Positions 1-10,589 of a DNA stretch of 64,000 nt are shown here, in pieces. Both the position numbers and the translations under genes were made by a program. Source of the DNA: Symbiodinium kawagutii (Eukaryota > Sar > Dinophyceae > Suessiales > Symbiodiniaceae); NCBI GenBank assembly GCA_009767595.1, contig VSDK01022313.1, positions 259,147 to 323,146 on the forward strand. Reading direction: 5' to 3'. The notes beneath the pieces are model-generated. The model was not told the origin of the DNA, searched no databases, and saw nothing but the letters and a program-made list of their open reading frames with translations. The stretch's first letter is position 1. Each line of letters begins with the position of its first letter.

Positions 1-200
1 GGTTGGTCAAGGGCATGAAGTTTGCTTATAGGTTACTCATATTAGATGTTTTGAACATGTTTTAACCAAGTTGGTTCCCTGGGGAATCGAGTTGCTTAAG
101 TTATCGCTGGGGTTACCAGGTGCTTAAAATATGGCTATCATGCTTGAAACCAACTTGAGTTTGTTGGTTCCCTGGGGAATCGAGCTGCTGAAGACTTGGA
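1..200 (+). repeat. Direct repeat, ~93-bp spacing
   Basis: TTGGTTCCCTGGGGAATCGA followed by g(t/c)tgct occurs at about 70-95 and 163-188. The stretch between reads as intron-like, so it may be an intron flanked by a duplication. No exon could be fixed. Confidence 0.55.
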
Positions 201-250
201 ATGTTCAGCACCGATTTCTCTCGTGATCCCCCCCCCGCTCGCGCCCGGGC

Positions 251-386
251 GAGCCGAGCTAGGAGAACATCCTTCGCTGAGAGGAGCCAGGACAGCGTAG
301 CAACGACCCGCCCCGCCGGCCCGCGGGGGAGCCGAGCTAGGAGAACATCCTTCGCTGAGAGTAGCAAGGACAGCGTAGCAACGACC
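251..386 (+). repeat. In-frame 78-bp tandem duplication
   Basis: GAGCCGAGCTAGGAGAACAT and the following ~38 bp recur 78 bp later (251-308 and 329-386). On + the repeat is open and codes RARRTSFAE...DSVATT twice within 201-443. It may be a short repetitive coding exon; function is unknown. Confidence 0.5.
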
Positions 387-548
387 TTCGTGCTGTTTCC
401 AGGTGGATACATAATGAGGATACAACGGTTGTTGATAATTTGATTATTATGTTTTGAATTGTGTGATTATCTATACATATCGAAAATGAAAATTGAGATG
501 AGGGTCATGTCATGCGCATGTCCTTCTATACTCCTGTAGTGCAAGGGC

Positions 549-743
549 ATGAACACACCAGTCTTGCGGACATACCAACCACCGCAATTTGAGTGCCTCC
601 ACTGCGGCGTGCTCGCCATGCAGGATCCCGGTGCTGCTTTGCCTTTTCCTGGCATGGTGACCGTCGTCCACAATGACGAGGTCGCAGATGGAACCTTAAT
701 GGAGACGGGCAACCTGGGTAGTGATGGCAATAGCAGCGATTAA
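549..743 (+). CDS. Possible exon, unknown protein
   Basis: Open frame MNTPVLRTYQPPQFE then CLHCG (a CxxC pair), ending in TAA. GC-richer than its surroundings. No family recognised; the minus strand is also open here, so the strand is uncertain. Confidence 0.35.
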   Translation: MNTPVLRTYQPPQFECLHCGVLAMQDPGAALPFPGMVTVVHNDEVADGTLMETGNLGSDGNSSD

Positions 744-1425
744 CAACATTTGATAATGGTTGGTTGGTAGATTCAATATCCTCAATACCTTATCAATAAC
801 CATTAGATAACGTTGGTTGATTGGTCGGTTCAATATCGTTAATGCGCTGGTTGATGCTGGCTAATTAGCTTTTAATAAAGGTCCATTGTGGCATGGAACC
901 AAGCCGCCAGCTTGATTTCTGTTTGACAAAATGGGCTGCTGAATCAGTGGGGTGCCAGGGACACCACTTATCAATAGGTCACTAACCAGTCATTAAAAGG
1001 ATAGTTTTCCAAAGCTCACATTGCAATGGTTGGATAGTTTCATCAAGGATCATATCAGTTGCTTTATAACCAGCAAACTGACAAACCACTGTACCAGACC
1101 AACCAACTAAGTACAACTACAGTAACAACTATAACTATAACCAACTGACACACTAACTAGTCAATTCAACTAAGAAACAAACTAGCATAGTTCTTGGTTA
1201 GCCATTATCATCAACCACTATTATTATTTGTTGTTATCAACCATTGTCAAGCATTGTTACTTCCAATCATCCCCAATCTTGGAATACTTCAACCGCAGCT
1301 AAGACTAAGTCAAAAAGTTACTTAGTTTTTGACTGTCCAGCCAACTAAAAAGCAACGAACTAAGTAATAACAAACTTCTAGCAATTCTAGGGCAATCACT
1401 CAACGGTCCTACCTGCTCTCGGCAG
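744..1425. other. Non-coding AT-rich stretch
   Basis: Built from TTGGTTGATTGG / ACCAACCA-type short repeats. I see no exon or RNA gene. Confidence 0.5.
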
Positions 1426-1528
1426 GAACTTGATTACTTCCTGACTGCCCTTGGCAGCAAGCGTGGCCCTTGGATCAGGGGGGTGCTGTTTCGGTGTTGT
1501 TGTTCTACGGGTGTGACCGGAGCATCAG
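1426..1528 (+). CDS. Coding exon, unknown protein
   Basis: Acceptor CTCGGCAG, donor GCATCAG|GTCATA. Codes ELDYFLTALGSKRGPWIRGV... with 34 codons plus one base. A family-2 element follows within the intron. Confidence 0.55.
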
Positions 1529-1535
1529 GTCATAC

Positions 1536-1637
1536 GGTGGTTTCTCAAAATGGGGGACCCTGAATTCATCCGATAATCACCATTTCTGCTAATAAACCAA
1601 CCATTTAGGCTCCCTATTCTGAGAAACACCCATATAG
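1536..1637 (+). mobile_element. Family-2 inverted-repeat element after a coding exon
   Basis: GGTGGTTTCTCAAAATGGGG at the left, CCCTATTCTGAGAAACACCC at the right. The GT at 1529-1530 and AG at 1636-1637 frame it as an intron following exon 1426-1528. Confidence 0.6.
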
Positions 1638-1639
1638 CA

Positions 1640-2577
1640 AACTAGTTTCCTCTAGGTTCAATGACCGTGGTGGTTAGTGATTGGCTAGCAATCATCATCA
1701 ACTCTAGTGATAACTATGTCTAATCACAATATTAAGGGCATCATCAACTGTAGTTCACCAATGTTAACCAGGTGAAGAATGATGAAAAACACTTATGATA
1801 TGATATCCATAATCATGAAAATTGTATCCATATCCAACTAACTTGCAATTGATGGAATTACAGGCTGGTGGAATGTAGTGTCCGACCATCAGTGTTGGTT
1901 GTCAACTCTTATTCAATCAGAAGGGCTGGTCGTCCACAGTTCCTGATTACCTATGGCTATGCTGCGGTGTTGCACAAGCATGAGCCATAGCCATAGGTAA
2001 TGTGGCTTTTGATAACAGCCATGAAACAACAACAGTGATCATAGTCACAGTCACAATGAATCATACTTGTGATTTATAAGTTTTTTTTCACGGTTGTGGT
2101 TGGCGTTGGTGCTGTGCTGCTAGTGGGGATTTGTTGCTGCAGCCATTGTACCCAAGGGCAGTATTCAAACTCACGTTCATTCATGCGCATTTTTGCCCAT
2201 AACCATTATTTGCATACTATGTGCTTTCTTATTGTATTTTGTTGGTTGGTATTGCCAGTCGTGCTGAGCAAAACATACCACCATCTCTAGCTCAGCAGCC
2301 TGTGGGCAAACTTCTTCACCATTCCAACCATCTGATGCCAGCTAGTGAACATCATACCATCATCAAACATTTCATCAAACAATTTAAAACAGCCAATCAG
2401 CTCACCACTAAGCCAACTGTGTATAGCTAGTGACAGGTATCAATTACGACTATGAACCATAATCAACCAGCTAGTGACAGCTATATCTCATTCACCATCT
2501 AACCATCATTTTTTGCCAACCATCAATGCCAACCCTGGAATAAAACCCAACCAGTAACCAACCATTCACCAACTATT
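1640..2577. other. Non-coding stretch
   Basis: Apart from the hairpin at 1946-2001, only CAACCA/TGGTTG-rich repeats. No convincing exon. Confidence 0.45.
1946..2001. repeat. Perfect 16-bp inverted repeat (hairpin)
   Basis: ATTACCTATGGCTATG (1946-1961) and CATAGCCATAGGTAAT (1986-2001) with a 24-nt loop. Confidence 0.8.
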
Positions 2578-2706
2578 TCCGTTCGGATTGGCCTAGCGCT
2601 GCTCAGATGGGTGGTCCTTGAACTTTGGGCTCCCTGGTCGGCCGCTTGCGCGGCGATACGCAGCGAGTTTGAGGTCATTGGGGGCGCTGAGTCAGCGCGA
2701 GTGGAT
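2578..2706 (+). CDS. Possible exon, unknown protein
   Basis: Open, GC-rich frame RIGLALLRWVVLELWAPWSA... with IRSEFEVIGGAESARV. Splice sites not clear. A GATCAAAGGTTGATTGATCA tandem repeat follows at 2732-2845. Confidence 0.35.
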
Positions 2707-2731
2707 GGGTTGATGATGAGCATGTTGATGA

Positions 2732-3865
2732 TCAAAGGTTGATTAATCATGGTTGGTGATTTGCACATCAAAAAATGATCAAAGGTTGATTGATCAAAGG
2801 TTGATGGATCAACGGTTGATTGATCATGATTGGTGAATGGTCGATAGTTTTTGGTTAATCCACTGCAGTTGGGTTCTCAGCATTGGTTGATGGGAACATC
2901 GACATTGGAACTCTCTATAAATGGTGGTTAAACAAGCTTTTCCTGCAGGTTTTCCCATCAACCAATCTAGTGTTGATGATCATCGGTGATGAACATGATG
3001 GTTGATTTGTTGTCAAGTTCCTCAGGCATTTGTTAGATCCATATGAATAAGCTACCCGTATTTGGGATAAATCACCAGCAAATGCCTTGCCATCAAATCA
3101 AGTTGCAGTACCAAGCCGAGTGATTCGATCAATTGGAGAAACAAAGATATGTGCAGCCGCCCTGAACTACTCATTGACTATCACCATCATCCTCCATCAA
3201 TTGCATCTCTACCTGCTTGGCAACCATGGGTCAACATGGATCAACCATCATCATGGTTCACTCACCGCTTTTTGATCAGCTTTTTCACCAGCTAAGCTCA
3301 TTCACAAATCATCATTCCCATTGACTATCATTCATAAGCAACTCATTCATCACAACCTAGCGATAGACCAACCACCATTCCCGAACCATTCACCATCAAA
3401 GTCCGCTGGCTAGTCACGCTCATGAATTATTCGTGAGAGTCCTAAATTTTGACAACAAAATGCCTTGGCTACCGCAATGTTTGTGGCAAAAAATTGCTAC
3501 AGAGAGCTTTTGACGTTGTAGGTCTTGGCCAAGAGTTATCCAACCTGGATTTTCCTTCGTCGGGTTCTCAGCAGGGCGGCCAGCAGAATCAGTCCTGATG
3601 GACATCACCACAAGTGATGTGCTTGTAACATCTCAAGGTTCAGATGTGATTCAGATATGGTGCGTGTAGCCGTGTAGCCATGAACCAAATGAATGATGTC
3701 TCATCTTGGACCGAAACGGATAGCTGACAGCCACAGGATCCAAGATGGCTTGTTTTTTTTTCCCTCCTAGTGAGCAGCCTGTGCAGGAAGTGACTACCCA
3801 CTACGGTATGCCTCGGTTCACAAAGCTAATGTACTGTGGCGAAAGTCGCGGCTTAAGCACCTCAA
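2732..3865. other. Repeats and non-coding DNA
   Basis: Tandem TTGATNNATCAAAGG units at 2732-2845, then AT-rich CATCAACCA repeats. No supported exon. Confidence 0.4.
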
Positions 3866-3868
3866 CAG

Positions 3869-3955
3869 AACTACATGCGGCGCGAGATCTCTGAGGGGCG
3901 TAGCTTTGCCTGTCCCAGCTGGTTAGCCCCTACCAGCGGAGACCTATCTCCTCAG
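3869..3955 (+). CDS. Coding exon, unknown protein
   Basis: After CAACAG, NYMRREISEGRSFACPSWLA then PTSGDLSPQ, ending at CAG|GTGTAT in phase 0. ATG at 3875 is a possible start. Confidence 0.55.
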
Positions 3956-4140
3956 GTGTATGTTCCTAGACCTTGACATGTTCCCAGACCTTGGTGCTTG
4001 TCAACATCCACTCAATATCCTGCGCCGTTCCTTAGAAGCGCCTAGTTCTTATTATGGTGTTTCCATAGTGTTTTTGCATGGAATTCCCCGGTGGAAGATC
4101 GTCAGAATTAGATTTAGTGATCATCCTTGATCCTGCTCAG

Positions 4141-4189
4141 TTTTGCTCGGCGCTCAGTGTCCCGTGGGATCATGGACGAGAAGGTGGCA
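4141..4189 (+). CDS. Coding exon, unknown protein
   Basis: Acceptor CTGCTCAG. Codes FARRSVSRGIMDEKVA, 16 codons after one split base; donor GCA|GTAAAG. Continues in phase at 4345. Confidence 0.65.
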
Positions 4190-4344
4190 GTAAAGAATAT
4201 CCATTTAAAATACTAAGGCATTTTTTAGCCAGTGAATTAGTATTTTGATTCACCCAACAAATTGAATGGATATTCTTTACTGCCATGAATTAGTATGGTT
4301 GGGTGAATTCACCAAACAAATTGATTCACCCAACCATCCTTCAG
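4190..4344 (+). mobile_element. Intron containing two palindromic elements
   Basis: The donor GTAAAGAATATCC lies in a 19-bp inverted repeat (GGCAGTAAAGAATATCCAT at 4186-4204, complement at 4266-4284). A second palindrome, ATGGTTGGGTGAAT / ATTCACCCAACCAT, is at 4294-4336. Acceptor CTTCAG. Joining gives MDEKVA-IAIAAWEARR in phase 0. Confidence 0.7.
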
Positions 4345-4388
4345 ATTGCCATCGCAGCCTGGGAAGCTCGCAGAGCTCTCCCCTTCAG
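4345..4388 (+). CDS. Coding exon, unknown protein
   Basis: Codes IAIAAWEARRALPF, helical texture matching the preceding exon. Acceptor CTTCAG, donor TTCAG|GTGCCG. Confidence 0.6.
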
Positions 4389-4736
4389 GTGCCGACATCG
4401 CCCAAGTGCCCAATATCGTCAGCAAGTGGTCTGTGACGTGCGGGCGCCTAACTTGCCACCGTAGTGTCGCGTCGTGCTGGTCATGGTGGGATTCATGGAT
4501 GGTCAATCGGCGAGTTGAAGACTTTTTGTTTGTGAACCCAACAATCATATAGAGAACATCAGAGAACCATTAAAGAAAGTCCCCATCATCCCCAATCCCC
4601 TACATAGCAAGTAGCAGTGTAACATGCAGATCTGCAGCAATAAAGAATCCACATGTGGATGGAAAATTGTTTGTGTTTCATGATTCTGAATGAGTCATTC
4701 GAGGTAGAGCACTCATGGATTTTGGAGACCCAGTGG

Positions 4737-5039
4737 CTACATTGGAACTAGCTCTTGCTGTTGCTTGAAATCACCAGGACTGGAGATTGCAAAGTGATGT
4801 TCCAGAAGTGGTGATGGCATGATGGCTGCCCACTCATGATGATTCCTCTGGGCGGCTAGGTCAGAGTCAAAGACTTGGCAATGGGTCAGAACTCTGCAAA
4901 GTGCCGTCGTAAGTTGATTTCCCCACCGTTGCTGGTCCCCGCTGGACGTGTCATTGACATCCTTGGGATCACAGGCGAGTTCCGTTGTACGTTTTCTTCT
5001 GGCAGGGCATTGAGGACTGCAACTGCTGCGATGGTGCAA
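4737..5039 (-). CDS. Possible minus-strand coding frame, unknown protein
   Basis: A 100-codon open frame including LACDPKDVNDTSSGDQQRW and LTHCQVFDSDLAAQRNHHEW. No motif or splice evidence; one of few minus-strand candidates. Confidence 0.3.
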   Translation of the reverse strand: MHHRSSCSPQCPARRKRTTELACDPKDVNDTSSGDQQRWGNQLTTALCRVLTHCQVFDSDLAAQRNHHEWAAIMPSPLLEHHFAISSPGDFKQQQELVPM

Positions 5040-5330
5040 AAGTGTTGGCTTTAGTTGGCGTTGGCTACTGATGGATCATGGGTAGGTCAATGGTTTATGA
5101 TGGTTAATTATGATCAATGATGGGATTATCCATTCGAAAGCTCTTCAAAATGGATATCCATTTGAAACCTCAATGTATTTCAAAAAGTCCGTTGAAAACT
5201 GGTCCGTTTTATGTTCATTAGTTCTTTATTGTCCAAACTCAGAAATACCTACGCAGATCAGATCCGAAGTGGATGTATCCCCCCAGACTTGGTTGCATTA
5301 CCGTGGAAACAACTTTGAATATCTCTGGTG

Positions 5331-5430
5331 GCTTTTCAAAAGGAGGGACCCCAAAATGGTTGGTTTGCTACTATGAGTGGTCAATGTTGCATGATTTGTG
5401 GGGTACCCCTATGATCTGAGAAACACCCAT
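5331..5430. mobile_element. Family-2 inverted-repeat element with TSD
   Basis: GTGGCTTTTCAAAAGGAGGG at the left and GGGGTACCCCTATGATCTGAG plus AAACACCC at the right. ATCTCTG directly flanks both sides, a 7-bp target duplication. Confidence 0.6.
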
Positions 5431-5888
5431 CTCTGTAATTCATCTGCCAGTACTGCTGTTTGCTTGGCTGCATGGCTTTTGGGTTGCCATGAGTGACGAT
5501 TGTTGTCACGGGAGTTCCCATCTCCGGTACGACGGGCGTTCCAACTGAGCTGTTCAGGACAAATGAGTTGTAATTCCCTGGGAATTGCAGGTATCCAACT
5601 GATGAAGCCACAGTGGTGCCGTTTGCGCAATTGTCACATCTATGGCTTGAACGGAGACCAAGATATCAAAATCACCATGACCAAGGATCATCGAGCTCGA
5701 GTCAATAGCAGTTTAAAGCATCAACCACGAGCCATGAATGAACCATCGACCAGCACCCGTCACCATCAAACGTAAAGCCGGCTGACCATTAGCAACTCTA
5801 CTGAACCTTCAGTTTGCCGTAAGTTGACCAACAAAACCATCCTTCTCGCTAACACCACCACGTTGGACGCCGCAGCGAATCGGCTTCA

Positions 5889-6157
5889 GTGCCACATTGG
5901 ACGCCGGTTGTGATCTCCGTAGCAAAGATGGGGGCTCCGCCGCCGGTTGGCGCCTTGCTGTTCATGTGGCCCGGCAGTGTCATGGGGTGTTGCCACACCA
6001 TCATGTTTCGCATTTTGTTTGGCTTCCAGCATGCGGATGGTTTCTTGACACTGAAGTATATATCTCTCCTGAATATGGAGCTGAAGGTGTGCATAGATAC
6101 GATTTGGCAAAGCAAAGAGACACTATACTTTGGGTTGATTCGACTGGTAGTGAATAG
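5889..6157 (+). CDS. Possible exon, unknown protein (strand uncertain)
   Basis: + frame LDAGCDLRSKDGGSAAGWRL ... YISPEYGAEGVHRYDLAKQR to TGA. The opposite strand also has a coding-like stretch (ERYILQCQETIRMLEAKQNA) after a good acceptor (CACCTTCAG), so either strand may be real. Confidence 0.4.
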
Positions 6158-6159
6158 CA

Positions 6160-7034
6160 TCATCATCAACGTGCTTTACTATGTCCTGCTTTTCCAGCAA
6201 AACCAAAACACATTTTGTTTGATTGGTTTAGGGGTGCCTCCGACGAATTGTGCAGGGGAACACTTTCCTAAGGCTGTCTCTTGTGCATGCTGCCGGATAT
6301 TGCATGCAAGCTTTTCCATGTGAATCCTGACTCAAGTACCTTAGGTTTCCATGGGAAAAAGCTTCAAACTGAGGAACTGAGGACCTAGGGATGATTTCTC
6401 TCAAACTGCGAGACCAGTTTGCTTGAGAGTCGATATTTGCAATTTACAGCTGAAGGTCCGATCACCAGTCCAGACCCCCAATTGGTAAACAGCCACCATT
6501 CATACATCAAAACACCACAGATATGAAACGGTGACCAGTTGGGAGTATCACTTGCTGCCTGCAGAAGGGATAGAGCTTGAAGAGTAGCTGTGACTCAGCG
6601 AGTAGGTGAGCCATCAGGGAGATGTTAAATTGGTTTGTCGATAGCTGTGGTGGTACCTACAAACCATCCAAGTTGATAACCACTATAAGTCGGGAAACCA
6701 CCAATAAATTGAGTGTATCACCATTTTTGGGCAAACCCATATCGCTACCTGAAAATTATCATCCACTCAAAACCGCTGCTTGGGGCTGTGCTCACGAATT
6801 TATTAGAAGTGGCTGATCAATGAGGGCTTTTGGCTATCACAAAGCTACCTCTTTCAGGAAACGACTGATTGGATGATATGATTCATTGAGACCATTAGTG
6901 AGCCATTATGATTATGATTCTTTCAGGAAACGGCAACACAAAACAACGACCTGGTTGATTGGGCCCCAACTTTAAAACAGTGATGCACGGCTGGTTGATC
7001 ACCTCAACCTACAGGCATATCACGGGGATTCCAG
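6160..7034. other. Mostly non-coding
   Basis: AT-rich with TGGTTGAT-type repeats. An open frame at 6622-6816 has no splice support. Nothing else seen. Confidence 0.4.
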
Positions 7035-7244
7035 GGTGGGTCAACCTCTAGTGGCACCACCAGGTACTTCGTGGTGGGTTCAGCTCTGTCCGTCTTCACT
7101 GGTCGAAGACCTGGATCTTTGCCCGAGAATGTCATGGCAGAAATGGCTCCGTCCTTCGTGGTGCTGTCCCTTTGGGTCATGTCCTACAGCCCCTGGGCGC
7201 GGATCGTCCACACCTGGAACTGGACCCACCAGAGTCATTCCTAG
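7035..7244 (+). CDS. Coding exon, unknown membrane-like protein
   Basis: Acceptor GATTCCAG. Codes GGSTSSGTTRYFVVGSALSV ... MAEMAPSFVVLSLWVMSYSP, ending HQSHS and TAG. One hydrophobic segment (SFVVLSLWVMSY). Confidence 0.6.
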   Translation, partial: GGSTSSGTTRYFVVGSALSVFTGRRPGSLPENVMAEMAPSFVVLSLWVMSYSPWARIVHTWNWTHQSHS

Positions 7245-7559
7245 GACTGGAGTATCTCCACTGCGCAACTAACTGGTGATAAGAACCTTGATTTTCGGGG
7301 TTAAGCTTCTTTTGTAGTGGTTTATTTCCATAGGTTCTTTCCTCTTGGAACCAACCCTAACCCGCACATCCAGCTGTGGGGTGCACCTCTCAGTTTTGAA
7401 TTGGCCGATGATTCGGAGGGAAGGACCACATAGACATACATCCTCCATGGTGCTGGCATAATTTACTTAGAATATCTTAAAACATCTTAAAATCTTAAAG
7501 AACCGGATGTTTGAAGGGGCAAATGTTGGTAGATTTACCAACGCCACCCAGTATCTCTG

Positions 7560-7657
7560 ATTTGGTGGTGGGGCACGCTGGGGAGCAAGGGTGAGCCTCG
7601 GAGCGGAGAATTTCAGTCTCCACATTGGGGCGACAGAAGACATGCTGCAGCTATTTG
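7560..7657 (+). CDS. Coding exon, unknown protein
   Basis: Codes VSLGAENFSLHIGATEDMLQ-LF with donor CTATTTG|GTGGTT formed by a family-2 element. Continues in phase at 7771. The 5' edge is approximate. Confidence 0.6.
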
Positions 7658-7770
7658 GTGGTTTCTAAAGATAGGAAAACCCAAACATGGTTTGATTCAA
7701 TGATATAATTAATTAATGGCTAATTTTGGGGGCCCCAATTTTGAGAAACGGCATTTATATTTGGCAAAAG
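7658..7770 (+). mobile_element. Family-2 element acting as intron
   Basis: Begins GTGGTTTCTAAAGATAGG and contains the right arm GCCCCAATTTTGAGAAACGG, inverted with respect to the left. Left exon ends CTATTTG; right exon begins TGATTGAC after AG. Joining gives QLF-VIDNRLLIDGE in phase. Confidence 0.7.
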
Positions 7771-7859
7771 TGATTGACAACCGGCTGTTAATTGACGGAG
7801 AAATTTGGGAGTCAAACGGAAGTAATGCACCGTTGTCGGGAGATGAGATGTGCCGAGAA
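7771..7859 (+). CDS. Coding exon, unknown protein
   Basis: Codes VIDNRLLIDGEIWESNGSNA then PLSGDEMCRE. Acceptor GGCAAAAG; probable donor GAGAA|GTTGCT. Confidence 0.6.
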
Positions 7860-7923
7860 GTTGCTATTGTAATTGTAACGTGTTTTCTCCAACGATTAGC
7901 TGCACCCCTAAGGTGTACTGGAT

Positions 7924-8095
7924 GTGATGGGCGTAGGCGTGGTGAAGATGAAGTACAACTTGCAGTCGAAGCTCTACAAAGATTACCCCACGACCGAGCC
8001 TGAGGAAGTGCATTTGGCGGGCCGGGCACAGATGAATCAGGTGGAGCAAATGGCATCCTACATTGCAACTGGGGCATGTCAGAAACCGTTGAGTT
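7924..8095 (+). CDS. Coding exon, unknown protein
   Basis: Codes VVKMKYNLQSKLYKDYPTTE then PEEVHLAGRAQMNQVEQMAS, strongly protein-like. Edges approximate. May continue from 7859. An overlapping frame (DEVQLAVEALQRL) is also open. Confidence 0.55.
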
Positions 8096-8293
8096 CAGTG
8101 GATCATCATGGAAGAACACAATGCGTCATGTTTTTGGGTGGAAGCCAGTAGAAGATCTATTGTTCTCCCGGTTGCCAATGCTATGGAATGGCTGCCATGG
8201 GAAACAGACGATATGAATCCTACATGCACATTGACATACATTTACATGCTCATCAACCTACGTACTAGTATACATGCATCCAATCCATCACAT

Positions 8294-8673
8294 GCATTCA
8301 TTCATTCATTCATTCATTCATTCAGTCATTCAGTCATTCAGTCATTCATTCATTCAATCAGTCCTTCTTTCATTCATTCATTCATTCATTCATTCATTCA
8401 TTCATTCATTCATTCATTCATTCAGTCCTTCAGTCCTTCAGTCATCCAGTCATTCAGTCATTCAGTCATTCAGTCATTCATTCATTCATTCAGTCATTCA
8501 TTAATTCATTCAGTCAGTCCTTCAGTCATTCAGTCAGTCCTTCAGTCATTCAGTCATTCAGTCAGTCATGCATTCATTCATTCATTCATTCATTCATTCA
8601 TTCATTCATTCATTCATTCATTCATTCATTCATTCATTCATTCATTCATTCATTCATTCATTCATTCATTCAT
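8294..8673 (+). repeat. (TTCA)n microsatellite with CAGT variants
   Basis: About 380 bp of ATTC repeats with a higher-order mixture of CATT and CAGT units. The apparent Phe-Ile-His-Ser reading frames are repeat artefacts. Confidence 0.95.
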
Positions 8674-8988
8674 GCATTTGTGTACTCATATGTCTACATT
8701 TGCATACAATATCAGTTTTTTACATACACATAGCCATGACACACATGCGTGTACTCACATATACTGACAATTTGCATGTGGACAGTTGAGTTCAGTGGAT
8801 AATCTTGGAAAATATTGTTTGGGTGGAAGACTAGTGGAAGATCTGTTTTTTTCTTTTTTTTTACCTGATGCTAGCACTTTGGAATCGCAGCAATTGGCAA
8901 CAGACCCTATGAATCCTGCATGCATACACATGCTCATGAACCTACACACTAGATACAGGCATACATACAATCAATCCACGCATGTATT

Positions 8989-9030
8989 GATATATATATA
9001 TATATATATATTTGTATATATATATATATG
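8989..9030. repeat. (TA)n microsatellite
   Basis: TA repeats interrupted by TTTG and followed by TGTATG/CATACATA-rich DNA to about 9140. Confidence 0.9.
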
Positions 9031-9252
9031 TATGTATATTTATCTATCTATTTTTTATTTATCTACATACATGCATATCCATGCATGCTTGATCATGCTT
9101 GCATGCATATATACATACATACGCACATACATGCATGTATTATTCATACTAATTTGCTACTTTTTCAAATACAATGATTTGTATTTATGAATACCATATG
9201 TGTAGACGACACACGCACATGCATGCACTGACATCTTGCATGTGGATTGCAG

Positions 9253-9504
9253 AAAACTATTTCATCCTGTGAGGTAACCACCTTGATGTTCAGCTTCGTG
9301 GTGAACGGACGAGTTGGAGGTCTCTTGTCCTTCATTTGGTTCGTCCTCCGCGAACTTTATGCTGCTACATATCGCAAGGCCGCTGGAAAGTCGCTGCAGG
9401 ATGCGGGGGTGGTGAAATTTACAGTGCCGTGTTATTTCATTCTCAACGGCATGGCTGCATCCGTGGTGGTCCATTTATGCCGATTTGCCATGACGACTAT
9501 GTGA
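9253..9504 (+). CDS. Coding exon of a probable membrane protein
   Basis: Acceptor GATTGCAG. Codes MFSFVVNGRVGGLLSFIWFV then LRELYAATYRKAAGKSL and a second hydrophobic segment YFILNGMAASVVVHLC, ending TTM and TGA. Two possible transmembrane helices. Family not recognised. Confidence 0.65.
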   Translation, partial: KTISSCEVTTLMFSFVVNGRVGGLLSFIWFVLRELYAATYRKAAGKSLQDAGVVKFTVPCYFILNGMAASVVVHLCRFAMTTM

Positions 9505-9740
9505 CCGGTGGAGAAGCACGGACGGATTTGGCAGTCGGCAATTGGATCAATTCACACATGTGTTTGTTTTTTTCAATTGTTTTGCTTAACGAATTTTGAC
9601 ACGATGTTGCATTTTCCTTTTTTCAAAAGATATTCATATTGTTTTTCCCCACCTGCCAGGTGAGGCGGGTTGTTAGATTTTATGTCAGTTGCCTCTGCTC
9701 CCCATCCTCCTCCTCCTCTCCTCGCCTCCTCCTCGCCAGA

Positions 9741-9868
9741 CCTCAACCACGACCATCCACGCCCAGTGTTCGCTCCCGGACCTCAACCATGACCATCCAC
9801 GCCCAGTGTTCGCTCCCGGACCTCAACCACGACCCTCCACGCCCAGCGTTCGCTGCCGGACCTCAACC
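9741..9868 (+). repeat. 40-bp tandem repeat, three copies
   Basis: CCTCAACCACGACCATCCAC plus GCCCAGTGTTCGCTCCCGGA repeats three times with small changes, directly before the 24-bp minisatellite. Confidence 0.9.
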
Positions 9869-9872
9869 CCCC

Positions 9873-10230
9873 TGCCAAAAGCTATGCCAGATACAATGCC
9901 AAAAGCTATGCCAGATAGAATGCCAAAAGCTATGCCAGATAGAATGTAAGGAGCTATGCCAGATAGAATGTAAGGAGCTATGCCAGATAGAATGTCAAAA
10001 GCTATGCCAGATACAATGCCAAAAGCTATGCCAGATAGAATGCCAAAAGCTATGCCAGATAGACTGTCAGAAGCTATACCAGATACAATGCCAAAAGCTA
10101 TGCCAGATACAATGCCAAAAGCTATGCCAGGTAAAATGCCAAAAGCTATCCCAGATAGAATGCCAAAAGCTATGCCAGATAGAATGCCAGAAGCTATGCC
10201 AGATAGAATACCAGAAGCTATGCCAGATAG
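9873..10230 (+). repeat. 24-bp minisatellite, ~15 copies, open in several frames
   Basis: Unit TGCCAAAAGCTATGCCAGAT plus acAA/agAA. Since 24 is a multiple of 3, frames persist: CQKLCQIE and PKAMPDRM octapeptides on +, and GILSGIAF on -. Whether any is translated is unknown. Confidence 0.9.
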
Positions 10231-10589
10231 ACCTGTGTCAGATTTGCATGTCATGGTGGGGATCATTCGAAGTAAAGTAATTTTACAGAGGGAAATGTAC
10301 GCATGCAAATATACAGTGCAATCACGGCACATGCATTATGTAGCATGAAGTTCTAGAGCCATGGACGCAAAAGTCAACATCAGATTGGTTCAAATTGATC
10401 CAATCCTACAAAAGTTCAAGATGGCGGAACTGGTATGGTGTTCCCAAAGATGTTTCACTGGACGGAGTCTCATGATGGCAAAGCCTTCAATGGCAACTCT
10501 TTGTCTCAAATGATATCCAAAGCGAGTGGATTTCCGCCTTGTTTTACTTGTGTTGTTGGAATGCTGACGTGGGATCCGTTGCAATCGTT

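Noticed and set aside
8294-8673. Long + frames rich in FIHSFIHS
   Set aside because: They are translations of a (TTCA)n microsatellite; all frames of such a repeat stay open.
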